A stretch of 64,000 nucleotides of DNA from Sphingomonas astaxanthinifaciens DSM 22298 (GCF_000711715.1 NZ_JONN01000001.1:1853501-1917500), one strand, 5' to 3'. Shown: positions 38,596 through 47,829, counted from the stretch's first letter. Program-made: numbers and translations. Notes: a model not told the origin generated them from the letters alone.

Positions 38596-38976
38596 ATGGC
38601 CAGGATCATGGTTGTCGAGGACAACGCCCTCAACATCAAGCTGTTCTGCGACCTCCTGTCGGCGCATGGCCACGAGGCGCGGCCGGTCACCGACAGCCGA
38701 ATCGCGCTCGAGACCGCGCTCGAGTTCGAGCCCGATCTCGTCATTACCGATATCCAGTTGCCTTACGTCAGCGGGCTCGATCTCATCCGCTCGATGCGCG
38801 GCGAGGAGCGGCTGATCCATGTCCCGATCATGGCGGTGACCGCTTACGCCGGGCATGGCGACGCCGAACGCATCTATGCCGCGGGGGCGCAGGCCTATGT
38901 GTCGAAGCCGATCTCGGTCGCCCGCTTCGTCGCCGAGGTGAGCGCGCTGCTGCCCAAGGAAGCGACGGCCGCCTGA
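38596..38976 (+). CDS. divK: Single-domain response regulator, DivK-like
   Basis: 126 residues forming one receiver domain with no output. The acidic pair is in MVVEDNALNIKLF, Asp52 in LVITDIQLPY is the phospho-acceptor, Thr82 in MAVTAYAGHGDAERI the switch residue, and Lys104 in YVSKPIS completes the site. MARIMVVEDN-LN-KLF-DLL and the D-I-Q-L-P motif match DivK, which links PleC/DivJ kinases to DivL and CtrA control of the cell cycle. The DUF3572 and rpmG neighbours support this. pleD, often next to divK, is not seen. Confidence 0.82.
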   Translation: MARIMVVEDNALNIKLFCDLLSAHGHEARPVTDSRIALETALEFEPDLVITDIQLPYVSGLDLIRSMRGEERLIHVPIMAVTAYAGHGDAERIYAAGAQAYVSKPISVARFVAEVSALLPKEATAA

Positions 38977-38980
38977 CACG

Positions 38981-39001
38981 AAAAAGGGCGCCGAAGCGCC
39001 C
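38981..39001 (-). terminator. Rho-independent terminator of rpmG
   Basis: Read on the minus strand, GGGCGC-ttcg-GCGCCC (39001-38986) is followed by TTTTT (38985-38981). The UUCG tetraloop and U-run make it a textbook terminator for rpmG, and it also separates rpmG from the convergent divK gene. Confidence 0.9.
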
Positions 39002-39027
39002 TCGTCCGTCAGCAATCGCCGAGCGGC

Positions 39028-39195
39028 CTACTTAATCTTGGCTTCCTTGAACTCGACGTGCTTGCGCACGACGGGATCGTACTTGCGGAAGTTCATCTTC
39101 TCGGTCGTGTTGCGCGGGTTCTTCTTGGTCACGTAGAAGAAGCCGGTATCGGCCGTGCTGACGAGCTTGATCTTGACGGTTGCCGGCTTGGCCAT
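39028..39195 (-). CDS. rpmG: 50S ribosomal protein L33
   Basis: 55 residues: [20 protein letters not shown], then [21 protein letters not shown] and [14 protein letters not shown]. This is the Cys-less L33 type without the zinc-binding CxxC pairs. The ATG is at 39195; the frame continues upstream without homology. It packs near the E site of the large subunit. It has its own intrinsic terminator and is divergent from a small hypothetical gene across 183 bases. Confidence 0.97.
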   Translation of the reverse strand: MAKPATVKIKLVSTADTGFFYVTKKNPRNTTEKMNFRKYDPVVRKHVEFKEAKIK

Positions 39196-39378
39196 CGTGC
39201 CTGTCCCAAAAGCTAGAAAAGAAAAGAGCGGCCAGATGCCGCCCGTATCGGCGGCCCCAATTACCGTGGCGCAGCGTCTTGTCAAGGTCACGAAGCCGAC
39301 AAGCTCCGGTCAGAATGACGCATTAGCGCGCTGTTTACCGCCATAGGCCACCCTGCGTGGGCTGAGAAAAGGTGAACC

Positions 39379-39684
39379 ATGCGCGATTCGCTCGACGATC
39401 TCCGCCACGACCTGCAGCGCCGGCTGCATGACATCCGCAGCCGGGCCGAGGCGCTGAGCCCGCTCGACATCCATGCCCGGATGGACGCGATTCGCGGCGA
39501 GGCCGACCGCGCCGGCCTGCACGCCATGGAAGGGCTGGCGCGAATGTCGGCCCAGCTCGCGCTCCTCCCCGGCTGCCGGGTCGCGACGCGCGCCTGCCTC
39601 GATCACGCTTCGGACGCGATCGGCGCGGCTTCCCCGGCCGAGCGGCAGGCGATCCTCGCGGCGGTCGCACTCCGCCTCAACTAG
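39379..39684 (+). CDS. Small helical hypothetical protein
   Basis: 101 residues, not recognised. AAAAGGTG lies a few bases before the ATG, which supports translation. The protein is charged and helical (MRDSLDDLRHDLQRRLHDI, then ARMDAIRGEADRAGLHAMEG), with two cysteines and an Ala-rich final helix. There is no signal peptide or membrane segment. It precedes the DNA ligase gene by 55 bases on the same strand, so a shared transcript is possible, but nothing in the sequence ties it to DNA repair. Confidence 0.6.
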   Translation: MRDSLDDLRHDLQRRLHDIRSRAEALSPLDIHARMDAIRGEADRAGLHAMEGLARMSAQLALLPGCRVATRACLDHASDAIGAASPAERQAILAAVALRLN

Positions 39685-39739
39685 ACACCGACCCAAGGTC
39701 GTTACGGACCTCGCCTCGGCGTTCGTGCATTAGGGCGCC

Positions 39740-41329
39740 ATGCGCGCCTTCTCGCAGTTGCTCGACGCCCTCGTCTACACGCGCTCGCGGCTGGCGAAGC
39801 TCAAGCTCATCGGCGACTATCTCCAGCGCACGCCCGATCCCGATCGCGGCTATGCCCTCGCCGCGCTCACCGGCACGCTCGACATCCCCCATGTGAAGGG
39901 CGCGGTGATTCGCGCGCTCGCCTCCGAACGCGTCGACCCGCTGCTTTTGCGGATGAGCCACAATTATGTCGGCGACCTGGCAGAGACGGTGTCCCTCCTT
40001 TGGCCGGCTCCCGACGGCGAGCTCGACGACGGCACGATCACCATCAGCGCGGCGGTCGAGCGATTGCGCGGGGCGAGCCGGTCCGACGCCCCGGCGGTGC
40101 TGGCCGCGATGCTCGATCATCTCGACGCCTCGGGTCGATTCGCGCTGCTCAAGCTCGCCACCGGAGAACTCAGGGTCGGGATCAACGCCCGCAATGCGAA
40201 GCAGGCCTTCGCCGACGCCTTCGAGGTCGATGTCGAGGCGGTCGAGGAGGTCTGGCATGGCCTCAAGCCGCCCTATCTCGAACTGTTCGCCTGGGGCGAG
40301 GGCCGGGGCGAGCAGCCGACCGCACGCGACGTTCCGGTCTTTCGCCCGTTCATGCTCGCGCACCCGCTCGAAGATGCCGAGCTCGAACTCGACGCTTATG
40401 CGGCGGAGTGGAAATGGGACGGGGTCCGGCTCCAGATCGTCCATGCCGGCGGCGAGACCCGGCTCTACAGCCGGACCGGCGACGACGTGACCCGCAGCTT
40501 TCCAGAGGTCGCCGAAAGCTTCGCCATTCCGGGCGTGCTCGACGGCGAATTGCTCGTCCGCGGCGCGGGGCAGGGCCTCGACGAGCATAGCGGGTCGGCG
40601 GCGAGCTTCAACGCGCTTCAGCAACGGCTTGGGCGCAAGGTTGTCAGCCAGAAGACCCGCGACGAGTTTCCCGCTTTCGTCCGGCTCTACGACCTGCTGT
40701 TCGATGGCGCCGAGGACTTGCGCGGCCTGCCCTGGTCGGAGCGACGGGCGCGGCTCGAAGCCTTCATGGGACGTCTCGATCCCGAGCGCTTCGACCTGTC
40801 GGCGCTGATCGAGGCCGAGGATTTCGCCGCTTTGGCCGAGATCCGCGCCGGTGCGCGCGACGCCGCGATCGAGGGGATGATGCTCAAGCGGCGCGACGCG
40901 CCCTACGTCTCGGGGCGCCGGGGCGGCCTGTGGTACAAGTGGAAGCGCGATCCGCTGACCGCCGACTGCGTGGTCATGTATGCCCAGCGCGGGAGCGGCA
41001 AGCGCTCGTCCTTCTACTCGGACTTCACCTTCGGCTGCTGGGCCGAGGACGGCGAGCTGCTGCCGGTCGGCAAGGCTTACATGGGGTTCACCGACGAGGA
41101 GCTGAAATGGCTCGATCGCTTCGTGCGGCGCCATACGGTCAACCGCTTCGGCCCGGTCCGCGAGGTCGAGAAGAGCCTCGTCTTCGAGGTGGCCTTCGAT
41201 TCGATCCACCTCAGCAAGCGTCACCGCTCGGGGCTGGCCATGCGCTTTCCGCGGATCGCCCGGATTCGCAAGGACAAGCCCGCGCACGAGGCGGACCGGA
41301 TCGAAACCCTGCTCGGAATGGTGACCTAG
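39740..41329 (+). CDS. ATP-dependent DNA ligase (cisplatin damage response type)
   Basis: 529 residues. An N-terminal helical DNA-binding domain (about 1-200; opening MRAFSQLLDALVYTRSRLAK) precedes the adenylation domain with motif I EWKWDGVRLQ, where Lys225 takes the AMP. Later come motif III RLYDLLFDGAED, motif IV EGMMLKRRDAPY and motif V WYKWKRDPLTADCVVMYAQ, then an OB fold. It matches the bacterial LigC-like/cisplatin-response family that backs up the NAD-dependent LigA. In many alphaproteobacteria it sits with an exonuclease, an Lhr-type helicase and a phosphoesterase; none are beside it here. Its stop shares a CTAG with the convergent GNAT gene. Confidence 0.92.
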   Translation: MRAFSQLLDALVYTRSRLAKLKLIGDYLQRTPDPDRGYALAALTGTLDIPHVKGAVIRALASERVDPLLLRMSHNYVGDLAETVSLLWPAPDGELDDGTITISAAVERLRGASRSDAPAVLAAMLDHLDASGRFALLKLATGELRVGINARNAKQAFADAFEVDVEAVEEVWHGLKPPYLELFAWGEGRGEQPTARDVPVFRPFMLAHPLEDAELELDAYAAEWKWDGVRLQIVHAGGETRLYSRTGDDVTRSFPEVAESFAIPGVLDGELLVRGAGQGLDEHSGSAASFNALQQRLGRKVVSQKTRDEFPAFVRLYDLLFDGAEDLRGLPWSERRARLEAFMGRLDPERFDLSALIEAEDFAALAEIRAGARDAAIEGMMLKRRDAPYVSGRRGGLWYKWKRDPLTADCVVMYAQRGSGKRSSFYSDFTFGCWAEDGELLPVGKAYMGFTDEELKWLDRFVRRHTVNRFGPVREVEKSLVFEVAFDSIHLSKRHRSGLAMRFPRIARIRKDKPAHEADRIETLLGMVT

Positions 41330-41847
41330 AGCGGCTTCTCGAGCACGACGAACTCGAGGTCGTCGTAGAGCGCGCCGGCGTCGGGCGCCTCGGCGTAAGG
41401 AAAGGGCCGCCGCTCGCCGGTCGGCCGGTAGCCACGGCGGTCGTAGAAGGCGAGCAGCTCGCGCCGGCGATCGAACACCTGCATCTCCATCCGGTTTGCA
41501 CCCAGATGCTCACGCGCCCATTGCTCGGCCGCCGCCAGCAGGCGCTTGCCCCGCCCGGTGCCCTGGAGCGCGGGGTCGATGGTCAGCATGCCGAGATAGA
41601 CCAGCCCGTCGTCCTTCTCCCACAGCAGCACGCAGCAACGGACGGCGCCATCCTCGTCGCGGCAGACCAGCAGGTGCCGGGCGGGATCGTCGAGGATCGC
41701 CTGCAGTTCGGCGACGCTGGTCCGCGGCCCGCTGAGGAGGTCCGCTTCGTGACTCCAGCCCTGCCGGGCGGTGTCGCCGCGATAGGCGCGCTCAACCAGG
41801 GCATGGAGCGTCGGGAGGTCCTCGGTCCGGGCTTCCTCAAGCGTCAT
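41326..41847 (-). CDS. GNAT family N-acetyltransferase
   Basis: 173 residues from the ATG at 41847. The acetyl-CoA site is LGMLTIDPALQGTGRGKRLL with the Q/R-x-x-G-x-G/A pattern, followed by EQWAREHLGANRMEMQVF and the common GNAT closing LLAFYDRRGYRPTGERRPFPY. The acceptor is not known. It overlaps the end of the isoaspartyl peptidase gene by 11 bases and shares a CTAG stop with the convergent ligase gene. Acetylation of small molecules or protein N-termini are both possible. Confidence 0.88.
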   Translation of the reverse strand: MTLEEARTEDLPTLHALVERAYRGDTARQGWSHEADLLSGPRTSVAELQAILDDPARHLLVCRDEDGAVRCCVLLWEKDDGLVYLGMLTIDPALQGTGRGKRLLAAAEQWAREHLGANRMEMQVFDRRRELLAFYDRRGYRPTGERRPFPYAEAPDAGALYDDLEFVVLEKPL

Positions 41848-42742
41848 GGACGGCAATCTCCCTGCTGCCATCGGCGCTGGCCCGCGCGCGATACATGCCG
41901 CGGGTGGTGAAGCCCCAGGCCGCTTCGCCCGTCGGAGCAACGGCGATCATGCCGCCCTTGCCGCCGAGCGCCGCGACATCGGCCAGCACCGCATCGACCG
42001 CCTGCTGCAGGCTTTCCCCGGCAAGCCGCATGCGCGCGCCCACTTCGGCGGCCGCGGCGGCGCGGATAAAGAGCTCGCCCGCGCCGGTGCAGCTGACCGC
42101 GCAGCTGCGGTCGTCGGCATAGGTGCCGCAGCCGATCAGCGGCGAATCGCCGATTCGGCCATAGCGCTTGGCGGTCAGCCCGCCAGTCGAGGTCGCGGCG
42201 GCGACGCTTCCGTCGCGACCCACCGCGACCGCCCCTACCGTTCCATATTTGACGTCGAGGTCGAAGCCCGCGCCACTGGCGAGAACCTTTTCGAGCGCCT
42301 GACGCCGGGCAGGAATCTCGAACCAGCTCGGATCGACAGTCTCGAGGCCGTGCAGCGCCGCGAATTCCTCCGCGCCCTCCTGGCTGAGGAAGACGTGCGG
42401 GCTTTCCTCCATCACCTTGCGCGCGGCGGTGATCGGATGGCGGACGCTGCGCAGTCCCGCGACCGCCCCGGCATGACGCTCGCGACCACTCATGATCGCG
42501 GCGTCGAGATCGATCCCGCCCTCTGCATTGAGCACGCTGCCCCGGCCCGCGTTGAAGGCGGGATCGTCTTCCAGCACCCGGACCGCCGCCTCGACCGCAT
42601 CCAGCGCCGATCCGCCGTCCGCAAGCAGCCGCTCCCCGGCCTCGAGCGCGGCGGCGAGACCCGCGCGGCCGGCGGCTTCCTCCTCGGGGCTGAGCTGTAG
42701 CGCGCCGCAGCCGCCGTGGATCACCAGAGACCAGTTCGTCAT
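41837..42742 (-). CDS. Isoaspartyl peptidase/L-asparaginase (Ntn hydrolase)
   Basis: 301 residues from the ATG at 42742. The plant-type asparaginase plan is plain: SLVIHGGCGAL at the start, ALDAVEAAVRVLEDDPAFNAGRGSVLN (two parts), then the autoprocessing site before the nucleophile Thr168 in KYGTVGAVAVGRDG, and downstream STGGLTAKRYGRIGDSPLIG and CTGAGE. The proenzyme cuts itself ahead of Thr168 into alpha and beta subunits and then degrades isoaspartyl dipeptides or asparagine. No signal peptide is present. It is divergent from the SPFH operon, with 80 bases between. Confidence 0.94.
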   Translation of the reverse strand: MTNWSLVIHGGCGALQLSPEEEAAGRAGLAAALEAGERLLADGGSALDAVEAAVRVLEDDPAFNAGRGSVLNAEGGIDLDAAIMSGRERHAGAVAGLRSVRHPITAARKVMEESPHVFLSQEGAEEFAALHGLETVDPSWFEIPARRQALEKVLASGAGFDLDVKYGTVGAVAVGRDGSVAAATSTGGLTAKRYGRIGDSPLIGCGTYADDRSCAVSCTGAGELFIRAAAAAEVGARMRLAGESLQQAVDAVLADVAALGGKGGMIAVAPTGEAAWGFTTRGMYRARASADGSREIAVHDA

Positions 42743-42795
42743 GCCGCGCCCTTGCCGCAACAGCCCCCCCTTGCGCAACGCATCAAGACAATATA

Positions 42796-42811
42796 AATCT
42801 GATATCAGATT
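42796..42811. promoter_or_regulatory. Perfect 16-bp palindrome at the SPFH operon start
   Basis: AATCTGATATCAGATT is an uninterrupted palindrome that overlaps a TATAAA -10 candidate (42792-42797; TTGCGC at 42771-42776 is a weak -35) and ends one base before the AGGAGG-type ribosome site. Binding there would block initiation. The operon's own ribbon-helix-helix protein is a possible binder. Confidence 0.6.
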
Positions 42812-42822
42812 AGGAGGCAGTC

Positions 42823-43734
42823 ATGTCCGAACAGGGGATCGTTCATCTCAATAGCAGCCGGGAGCGCCCGGCCCAGACCTTCAGCGGCTATCTCATGCTG
42901 GTGCTGCTGCTGGCGGTCATCGCCTTCCAGGTCTTCGCGATTGCGCGACTGGCCGGGTCGGAGCGCGATTCGCTCGCCTTCGTCGAAATTCTGAGCGTGA
43001 TCGTACCGCCCATCCTGCTCGTCTTCATCCTGGCGGGCTTCTACATGCTGCAGCCCAACCAGGCGGCGGCGCTGACCCTGTTTGGCGCCTATCGCGGGAC
43101 CGACCGGGTAACCGGCCTGCGCTGGGTCTGGCCGTGGGAGATGCGGCGCAAGATCTCGGTCCGCGCCAACAACTTCATCTCCGAGAAGATCAAGGTCAAC
43201 GACCTGCGCGGCAACCCGATCGAGATGGCGGCGCAGGTGGTCTGGCGCGTGGTCGACACCGCCCAGGCGCTGTTCGACGTCGACGACTACAAGGCGTTCG
43301 TCGCGGTCCAGGTCGAGGCCGGGATCCGCGCCATCGGCTCGCGCTACCCCTATGACGATTTCGAGCATCTCGAGGTGACGCTGCGCGGCAACCACGACCA
43401 GGTCGGGGCGGAACTTCGCGCCGAACTCAACGCCCGACTGGCGGTCGCCGGGATCAGCGTCGACGAGTGCGGCTTCACCCACCTCGCCTATGCCCAGGAG
43501 ATCGCCGGCGCGATGCTCCGCCGCCAACAGGCGCAGGCCGTGGTCGCGGCGCGCAAGACGCTCGTCGAGGGTGCGGTCGGGATGGTCGAGATGGCGCTCG
43601 AGCAGCTTTCGGCGAAGAACGTGGTCGAGCTCGACGACGAGCGCCGCGCGGCGATGGTCTCGAACCTGATGGTGGTGCTGTGCGGCGAGCGCGACACCCA
43701 GCCCGTCGTCAACACCGGCACGCTCTACAATTAG
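42823..43734 (+). CDS. SPFH domain membrane protein
   Basis: 303 residues. Two N-terminal hydrophobic segments ([20 protein letters not shown] and [20 protein letters not shown]) anchor an SPFH/stomatin-type domain: [35 protein letters not shown], then [21 protein letters not shown] and [20 protein letters not shown], followed by the helical [14 protein letters not shown] stretch. Such proteins form membrane microdomain scaffolds, sometimes holding proteases. TAGGAGGCAG precedes the ATG. It opens a four-gene operon with a ribbon-helix-helix protein five bases on, a small membrane protein and an alpha/beta hydrolase. Confidence 0.9.
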   Translation: MSEQGIVHLNSSRERPAQTFSGYLMLVLLLAVIAFQVFAIARLAGSERDSLAFVEILSVIVPPILLVFILAGFYMLQPNQAAALTLFGAYRGTDRVTGLRWVWPWEMRRKISVRANNFISEKIKVNDLRGNPIEMAAQVVWRVVDTAQALFDVDDYKAFVAVQVEAGIRAIGSRYPYDDFEHLEVTLRGNHDQVGAELRAELNARLAVAGISVDECGFTHLAYAQEIAGAMLRRQQAQAVVAARKTLVEGAVGMVEMALEQLSAKNVVELDDERRAAMVSNLMVVLCGERDTQPVVNTGTLYN

Positions 43735-43738
43735 GCCG

Positions 43739-43942
43739 ATGGCGGAGCGGAAAGCCTTCCCGCTGCGGATCGATCCGGACCTCTGGTCCGCGATCGAGCG
43801 TTGCGCCACGGCCAACCTCCGCTCCGCCAATGCCGAAGTCGAGTGCCTGCTGCGCGAGGCGCTGAAGGCCCGCGGCGTGAAGATCGCCGACCCTCGCCCC
43901 GTGCGCCGGGGCCGGCCACCCAAGGAGAGCGGTGATGTCTGA
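43739..43942 (+). CDS. Arc-type ribbon-helix-helix protein with C-terminal AT-hook-like motif
   Basis: 67 residues. KAFPLRIDPDLWSAIERCAT gives the beta strand and first helix of an Arc/MetJ fold, and ANLRSANAEVECLLREAL the S-(A/V)-N-A-E-(V/I) second helix. The tail RPVRRGRPPKES has an R-G-R-P core like an AT-hook, which grips the minor groove of AT-rich DNA; this is notable in so GC-rich a genome. It could be the autorepressor of its operon, whose AT-rich palindrome lies upstream. The homologous genes next to SPFH genes in related bacteria are usually left as Arc-family proteins. Confidence 0.8.
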   Translation: MAERKAFPLRIDPDLWSAIERCATANLRSANAEVECLLREALKARGVKIADPRPVRRGRPPKESGDV

Positions 43943-44180
43943 TCGTCCCGAATGGTTCGCTCCGAAGCGCTACGGCATGGGGGCGGGGCTGCCCATCGCC
44001 TGGCAGGGCTGGGTCGTCGTGGCCTTCTACGCGGCCGCCGCTGCGCTTTGCGTTGCCATCTTCGGCGGACATGACCGGGTCACCATCGCGATCATGCTTC
44101 CGTTGACCGCCATTCTCGTGCTGATCACATTTAGAACCACCCGCGGCGGCTGGCGCTGGCGCTGGGGCGAGGAGGATTGA
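43935..44180 (+). CDS. Small two-segment membrane protein
   Basis: 81 residues from the ATG at 43935, which overlaps the end of the ribbon-helix-helix gene by eight bases; a GTG just before it would add one residue. It has two hydrophobic segments (WVVVAFYAAAAALCVAIFGG and IAIMLPLTAILVLITF) and a Trp/Arg-rich tail (TRGGWRWRWGEED). The family is not recognised. It is inside the SPFH operon and may be a partner of the SPFH scaffold. The alpha/beta hydrolase gene begins three bases after its stop. Confidence 0.75.
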   Translation: MSDRPEWFAPKRYGMGAGLPIAWQGWVVVAFYAAAAALCVAIFGGHDRVTIAIMLPLTAILVLITFRTTRGGWRWRWGEED

Positions 44181-44183
44181 TTC

Positions 44184-45113
44184 ATGGTGAGCGTGCTTCT
44201 GTTGTCCGCGGCGCTGGTCGCCGCGCCTGTCTCCTCCGAGGTCACCGCGCCCGGGCCGCTCGCTCCCTTGGCCGGCACCATGATCGATGCGGGCAAGGGC
44301 GCGCCGGTGGTGCTGGTCATCCCCGGCTCGGGCCCGACCGACCGCGACGGCAACAATCCGCTCGGCGTCACGGCAGCGAGCTACCGGCTGCTCGCCGAGG
44401 GCCTGGCCGCCAAGGGCATTTCCTCCGTCCGGATCGACAAGCGCGGCATGTTCGGCAGCAAGGCGGCGATCGCCGACCCCAACAAGGTCACCATCGCCGA
44501 TTATGCGACCGACGCCCGCAACTGGGTGAAGGCCGTCCGTGCCAGGACCGGTGCGAAATGCGTCTGGCTACTCGGCCACAGCGAAGGAAGCCTGGTCGCG
44601 CTCGCCGCGGCGCAGGGGGCTGAGGGCGTCTGCGGGGTCGTCAGCGTCTCGGGCGCCGGCCGAAAGCTCGGCGACGTCATGCGCGCCCAGCTCCGCGCCA
44701 ACCCCGCCAATGCTCCCATCCTCGATCCGGCGCTGAAGGCGATCGACGCGCTCGAAGCGGGCAAGGACGTCGCGCCTGCCGAGCTTCCGGGCCCGCTGGC
44801 GATGGTCTTCGCGCCGCCGGTTCAAGGCTATCTTAAGGACCTGCTGCCCAAGGATCCGGCTCGGCTCGCCGCTTCGCTGTCGGTCCCGCTGCTGGTCGTC
44901 CAGGGCGAGACCGATCTCCAGACCAGTGTCGAGGACGCGCGGGCCCTCGCTGCGGCGCAGCCCAAGGCGAAGCTGGTGCTCGTCCCCGGCGTCAATCACG
45001 TGCTGAAGGCGGCCCCGCTCGACCGCGCCGCCAACCTTGCGGCCTATGCCGATCCGAGCCTCCCAGTCGCGCCGGCGGTGGTCGAGGCGATTGCCGGCTT
45101 CGTCAAAGGCTAG
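44184..45113 (+). CDS. Alpha/beta hydrolase, serine type
   Basis: 309 residues with a possible signal peptide ([18 protein letters not shown]). The family stretch [20 protein letters not shown] (20 residues) gives the oxyanion region, Ser133 in GHSEGS is the nucleophile, Asp in [14 protein letters not shown] and His in VPGVNHVLK complete the triad. It matches the secreted alpha/beta hydrolases of sphingomonads related to the peptidase S9-like esterases; the substrate is unknown. It ends the SPFH operon, three bases after the small membrane protein. Its TAG lies inside a CTAG shared with the convergent nuclease. Confidence 0.87.
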   Translation: MVSVLLLSAALVAAPVSSEVTAPGPLAPLAGTMIDAGKGAPVVLVIPGSGPTDRDGNNPLGVTAASYRLLAEGLAAKGISSVRIDKRGMFGSKAAIADPNKVTIADYATDARNWVKAVRARTGAKCVWLLGHSEGSLVALAAAQGAEGVCGVVSVSGAGRKLGDVMRAQLRANPANAPILDPALKAIDALEAGKDVAPAELPGPLAMVFAPPVQGYLKDLLPKDPARLAASLSVPLLVVQGETDLQTSVEDARALAAAQPKAKLVLVPGVNHVLKAAPLDRAANLAAYADPSLPVAPAVVEAIAGFVKG

Positions 45114-46003
45114 TTGGAAGCCGGCTTCTTCTGGCCCGGGGCGAGGCCGCGCAGCAGCGCGTCGTCGAGCATCCGGGCCAGCCTGAGCCCGCCCGCAGTC
45201 ACCTGCCGCCGGACCTTGGGGATCAATGCGTCGAGCTTGTCGGCGGTGAGCACCGGGCGCTCATCCTTGCCGAGCGGCCGGCAGGGGTCGCCGAGCACGC
45301 TCGCATAAGCGAGCTCGCGGCTGTTGCGCCACGCATCGCGGCTCCAGTCCTCGACCGTGCCGCTGGCGAGCTCGGCCTTCTCCGCGCGGCTCAGCCCGCC
45401 AAGCAGGCCCTTCACGCCGGCCGGCGGGGTCGTCACCGCGCGCTCGGGAATCCAGCCGTCCCAGATGCCGTGCAAGTTGGTTCGGCCGGCGACCACACCA
45501 TAGGTGACGGGCACCTGGTTGCCGCCCTGGTCGCCGCGGTCGCCGCCGTGCATCGGCTGGGCGAGATCGCCGACGAAATGGGTCAGATAAGCGAGCGCCA
45601 TCACCCGCTCGCGCACCGGCAGCTTGGGATCGGCCAGCAGGCGGGCGTTGCGCTCGATCTGCGCCGAGACGCAATTGCCGTCCTTGCAGGCGCTCTTGAG
45701 GTCGAACGGCTTGCAGATGTTGACGTTCTGATAGTGCCAGCTCGACTGGTAGCTGAAGCGGTCGCCCATCGGCTTGATGCAGTCGGCCCAGACGCTCGCA
45801 TCCTCGAGCGTCGCGGTCGGGCATTCGGGCGTCTCGAGCCGGCGGCCCTCGCGCAGCAGCGCCTGGATCCTCGCCCGGGTCGCGGGCTGGACCTCGGCAA
45901 GCGCGATGCTCGCGACGAGGCGATGGGTATATTCCCAGTAAGCGGGCGCGGGCGAAGCGGCGGTCAGCGCAAGCAGCGCTGCCATCAGGCGGAGATTCGG
46001 CAC
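45110..46003 (-). CDS. S1/P1 nuclease
   Basis: 297 residues from a GTG at 46003 (ATG at 45985 is the alternative). The signal peptide ends PAPAYW, so the Trp that ligates zinc through its N-terminal amine in this family would be at or next to the mature N-terminus. The zinc-binding His and Asp residues are in [55 protein letters not shown] (two parts) and [10 protein letters not shown]. It degrades single-stranded DNA or RNA in the periplasm or outside. Four Cys suggest disulfides. The stop shares a CTAG with the convergent hydrolase gene; ispG is divergent. Confidence 0.9.
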   Translation of the reverse strand: MPNLRLMAALLALTAASPAPAYWEYTHRLVASIALAEVQPATRARIQALLREGRRLETPECPTATLEDASVWADCIKPMGDRFSYQSSWHYQNVNICKPFDLKSACKDGNCVSAQIERNARLLADPKLPVRERVMALAYLTHFVGDLAQPMHGGDRGDQGGNQVPVTYGVVAGRTNLHGIWDGWIPERAVTTPPAGVKGLLGGLSRAEKAELASGTVEDWSRDAWRNSRELAYASVLGDPCRPLGKDERPVLTADKLDALIPKVRRQVTAGGLRLARMLDDALLRGLAPGQKKPASN

Positions 46004-46081
46004 GGCTCCGGCTCTAGCGCCGGCCCGACCCCTGACAAGTCCCGCCTTGGCGCTGTCATGCACCCCCTCTATATGAAGGGC

Positions 46082-47224
46082 ATGTCCGCACTCCGTCCGT
46101 GGCGCCACATCGAGCGCCGGAAGTCCCGCCAGATCATGGTCGGCAAGGTCCCCGTGGGCGGCGACGCGCCGATCACCGTCCAGACGATGACCAATACTTT
46201 GACCTCGGACGCGAAGGCGACGATCGACCAGATTCGTCGCTGCGAGGAGGCCGGCGCCGACATCATCCGCGTCTCCTGCCCCGACGTCGAAAGCACCGCG
46301 GCGCTGAAGGAGATCGTCCGCGCCGCGACCGTGCCGATCGTCGCCGACATCCATTTCCACTACAAGCGCGCGCTCGAAGCGGCCGACGCCGGCGCGGCCT
46401 GCCTGCGCATCAATCCGGGCAACATCGGCAGCAGCGAGCGGGTCGCCGAAGTGGTCCGCGCGGCCAAGGCCAATGGCTGCGCGATCCGCATCGGGGTCAA
46501 TGCCGGGAGCCTCGAAAAGGACCTGCTCGAAAAATATGGCGAGCCCTGCCCCGAGGCGCTGGTCGAAAGCGCGCTCGACCATATCCGAATCCTCGAGGAC
46601 CATGACTTCCGCGAATACAAGGTCGCGGTGAAGGCGAGCGACGTGTTCCTCGCGGTCGCGGCCTATACCGAGCTCGCCGCCCAGGTCGACTGCCCGCTGC
46701 ATCTCGGGATTACCGAAGCCGGCGGTCTCATCGGCGGCACGGTCAAGAGCAGCGTCGGCCTCGGCATGCTGCTGTGGAGCGGGATCGGCGACACGCTGCG
46801 CGTCTCGCTCTCGGCCGAGCCCGAGGAAGAGGTCCGCGTCGGCTACGAATTGTTGAAGACGCTCGGCGTCCGCAGCCGCGGCGTCCGGGTCGTCTCCTGC
46901 CCGTCCTGCGCGCGCCAAGGCTTCGACGTCATCCGCACCGTCGAGAAGCTCGAGGAGCGCCTCCAGCACATCCGCACGCCGATGAGCCTGTCGGTCCTGG
47001 GGTGCGTGGTGAACGGCCCCGGCGAAGCGCGCGAGACCGACATCGGCGTCACCGGCGGCGGCAACGGCAAGCACATGGTCTATCTGTCGGGCGTCACCGA
47101 CCATCATGTTGCCGACGAAGGGATGGTCGATCACATCGTCCGCCTGGTCGAGGCCAAGGCCGCCGAGATCGAGGCCGCCGCGGCGGCCGCCGAATCCGAT
47201 TCCGCGCTCGCTGCCGCGGAATAG
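46082..47224 (+). CDS. ispG: 4-hydroxy-3-methylbut-2-enyl diphosphate synthase (flavodoxin)
   Basis: 380 residues from the ATG at 46082; ATGs at 46073 and 46058 are also in frame. IspG is a [4Fe-4S] enzyme of the MEP isoprenoid pathway that converts MEcPP to HMBPP. Signature parts are [20 protein letters not shown] (20), [37 protein letters not shown], and the cluster ligands in [12 protein letters not shown] and [11 protein letters not shown], followed by DIGVTGG. Length agrees with the 370-residue bacterial type. The C-terminus has an extra Ala/Glu-rich tail. It is divergent from the S1/P1 nuclease gene. Confidence 0.95.
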   Translation: MSALRPWRHIERRKSRQIMVGKVPVGGDAPITVQTMTNTLTSDAKATIDQIRRCEEAGADIIRVSCPDVESTAALKEIVRAATVPIVADIHFHYKRALEAADAGAACLRINPGNIGSSERVAEVVRAAKANGCAIRIGVNAGSLEKDLLEKYGEPCPEALVESALDHIRILEDHDFREYKVAVKASDVFLAVAAYTELAAQVDCPLHLGITEAGGLIGGTVKSSVGLGMLLWSGIGDTLRVSLSAEPEEEVRVGYELLKTLGVRSRGVRVVSCPSCARQGFDVIRTVEKLEERLQHIRTPMSLSVLGCVVNGPGEARETDIGVTGGGNGKHMVYLSGVTDHHVADEGMVDHIVRLVEAKAAEIEAAAAAAESDSALAAAE

Positions 47225-47262
47225 AACCTCTTCTTTACCCTGGCGGCCTAGAATCGGCCGTC

Positions 47263-47829
47263 ATGTTCCGCGGGCTCATCCTCATCGTGGTGGTGGCGAC
47301 CTTCATCGGCGCGATGATGCCCGGTCGTTCGCGTTCTCCCAGCGAGGGCAATACGCAGTCCGCGGCAAGGCCATGGTTCGGTGACGACGACAGCGCCTCG
47401 GCCGCTCCCTCGAGCGGCGATTCGCAGGGCTGGGGCCGAAGCGCCCACCGCGACAGCGGCGAAGGCGGCGGCGAAGTCCGCCTGACCCGCAACGGCAATG
47501 GCCACTTTTATGCCGACGTCGACGTCAACGGCACCAACGTCGAATTCATGATCGACACCGGTGCGACGGGCATCGCCATGACCGCCGAGGATGCCCGCCG
47601 CGCCGGGGTCGACCTCGACGCAAGCGAGCGCAGCTACGTGGGCGAGGGGGCGGGCGGCGCACTGACCGGGCAGCAGGTCCGGCTCGACCGGGTCCGCCTC
47701 GGTAGCCGGACCGCCGAGGGCATGCGCGCGGTGGTCATCGACGGGGCCAGCACCAACCTGCTCGGCCAGTCCTTCCTCAGCCAGTTTTCCGAAGTCACCG
47801 TGCGCGGTGACGTCATGACCCTCCGCTAG
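47263..47829 (+). CDS. Retropepsin-like aspartic protease, membrane-anchored
   Basis: 188 residues. An N-terminal membrane anchor (GLILIVVVATFIGAMM) is followed by a polar linker and one clan AA protease lobe: GHFYADVDVNGTNVEFMIDTGATGIAMT (seen in two parts), with the active-site D-T-G, then a flap region and the hydrophobic GQSFLSQFSEVTVRGDVMTL. This is the TIGR02281-type family, in which two copies must dimerise to make the active site. The natural substrate is unknown. It lies 38 bases after ispG, on the same strand. Confidence 0.88.
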   Translation: MFRGLILIVVVATFIGAMMPGRSRSPSEGNTQSAARPWFGDDDSASAAPSSGDSQGWGRSAHRDSGEGGGEVRLTRNGNGHFYADVDVNGTNVEFMIDTGATGIAMTAEDARRAGVDLDASERSYVGEGAGGALTGQQVRLDRVRLGSRTAEGMRAVVIDGASTNLLGQSFLSQFSEVTVRGDVMTLR

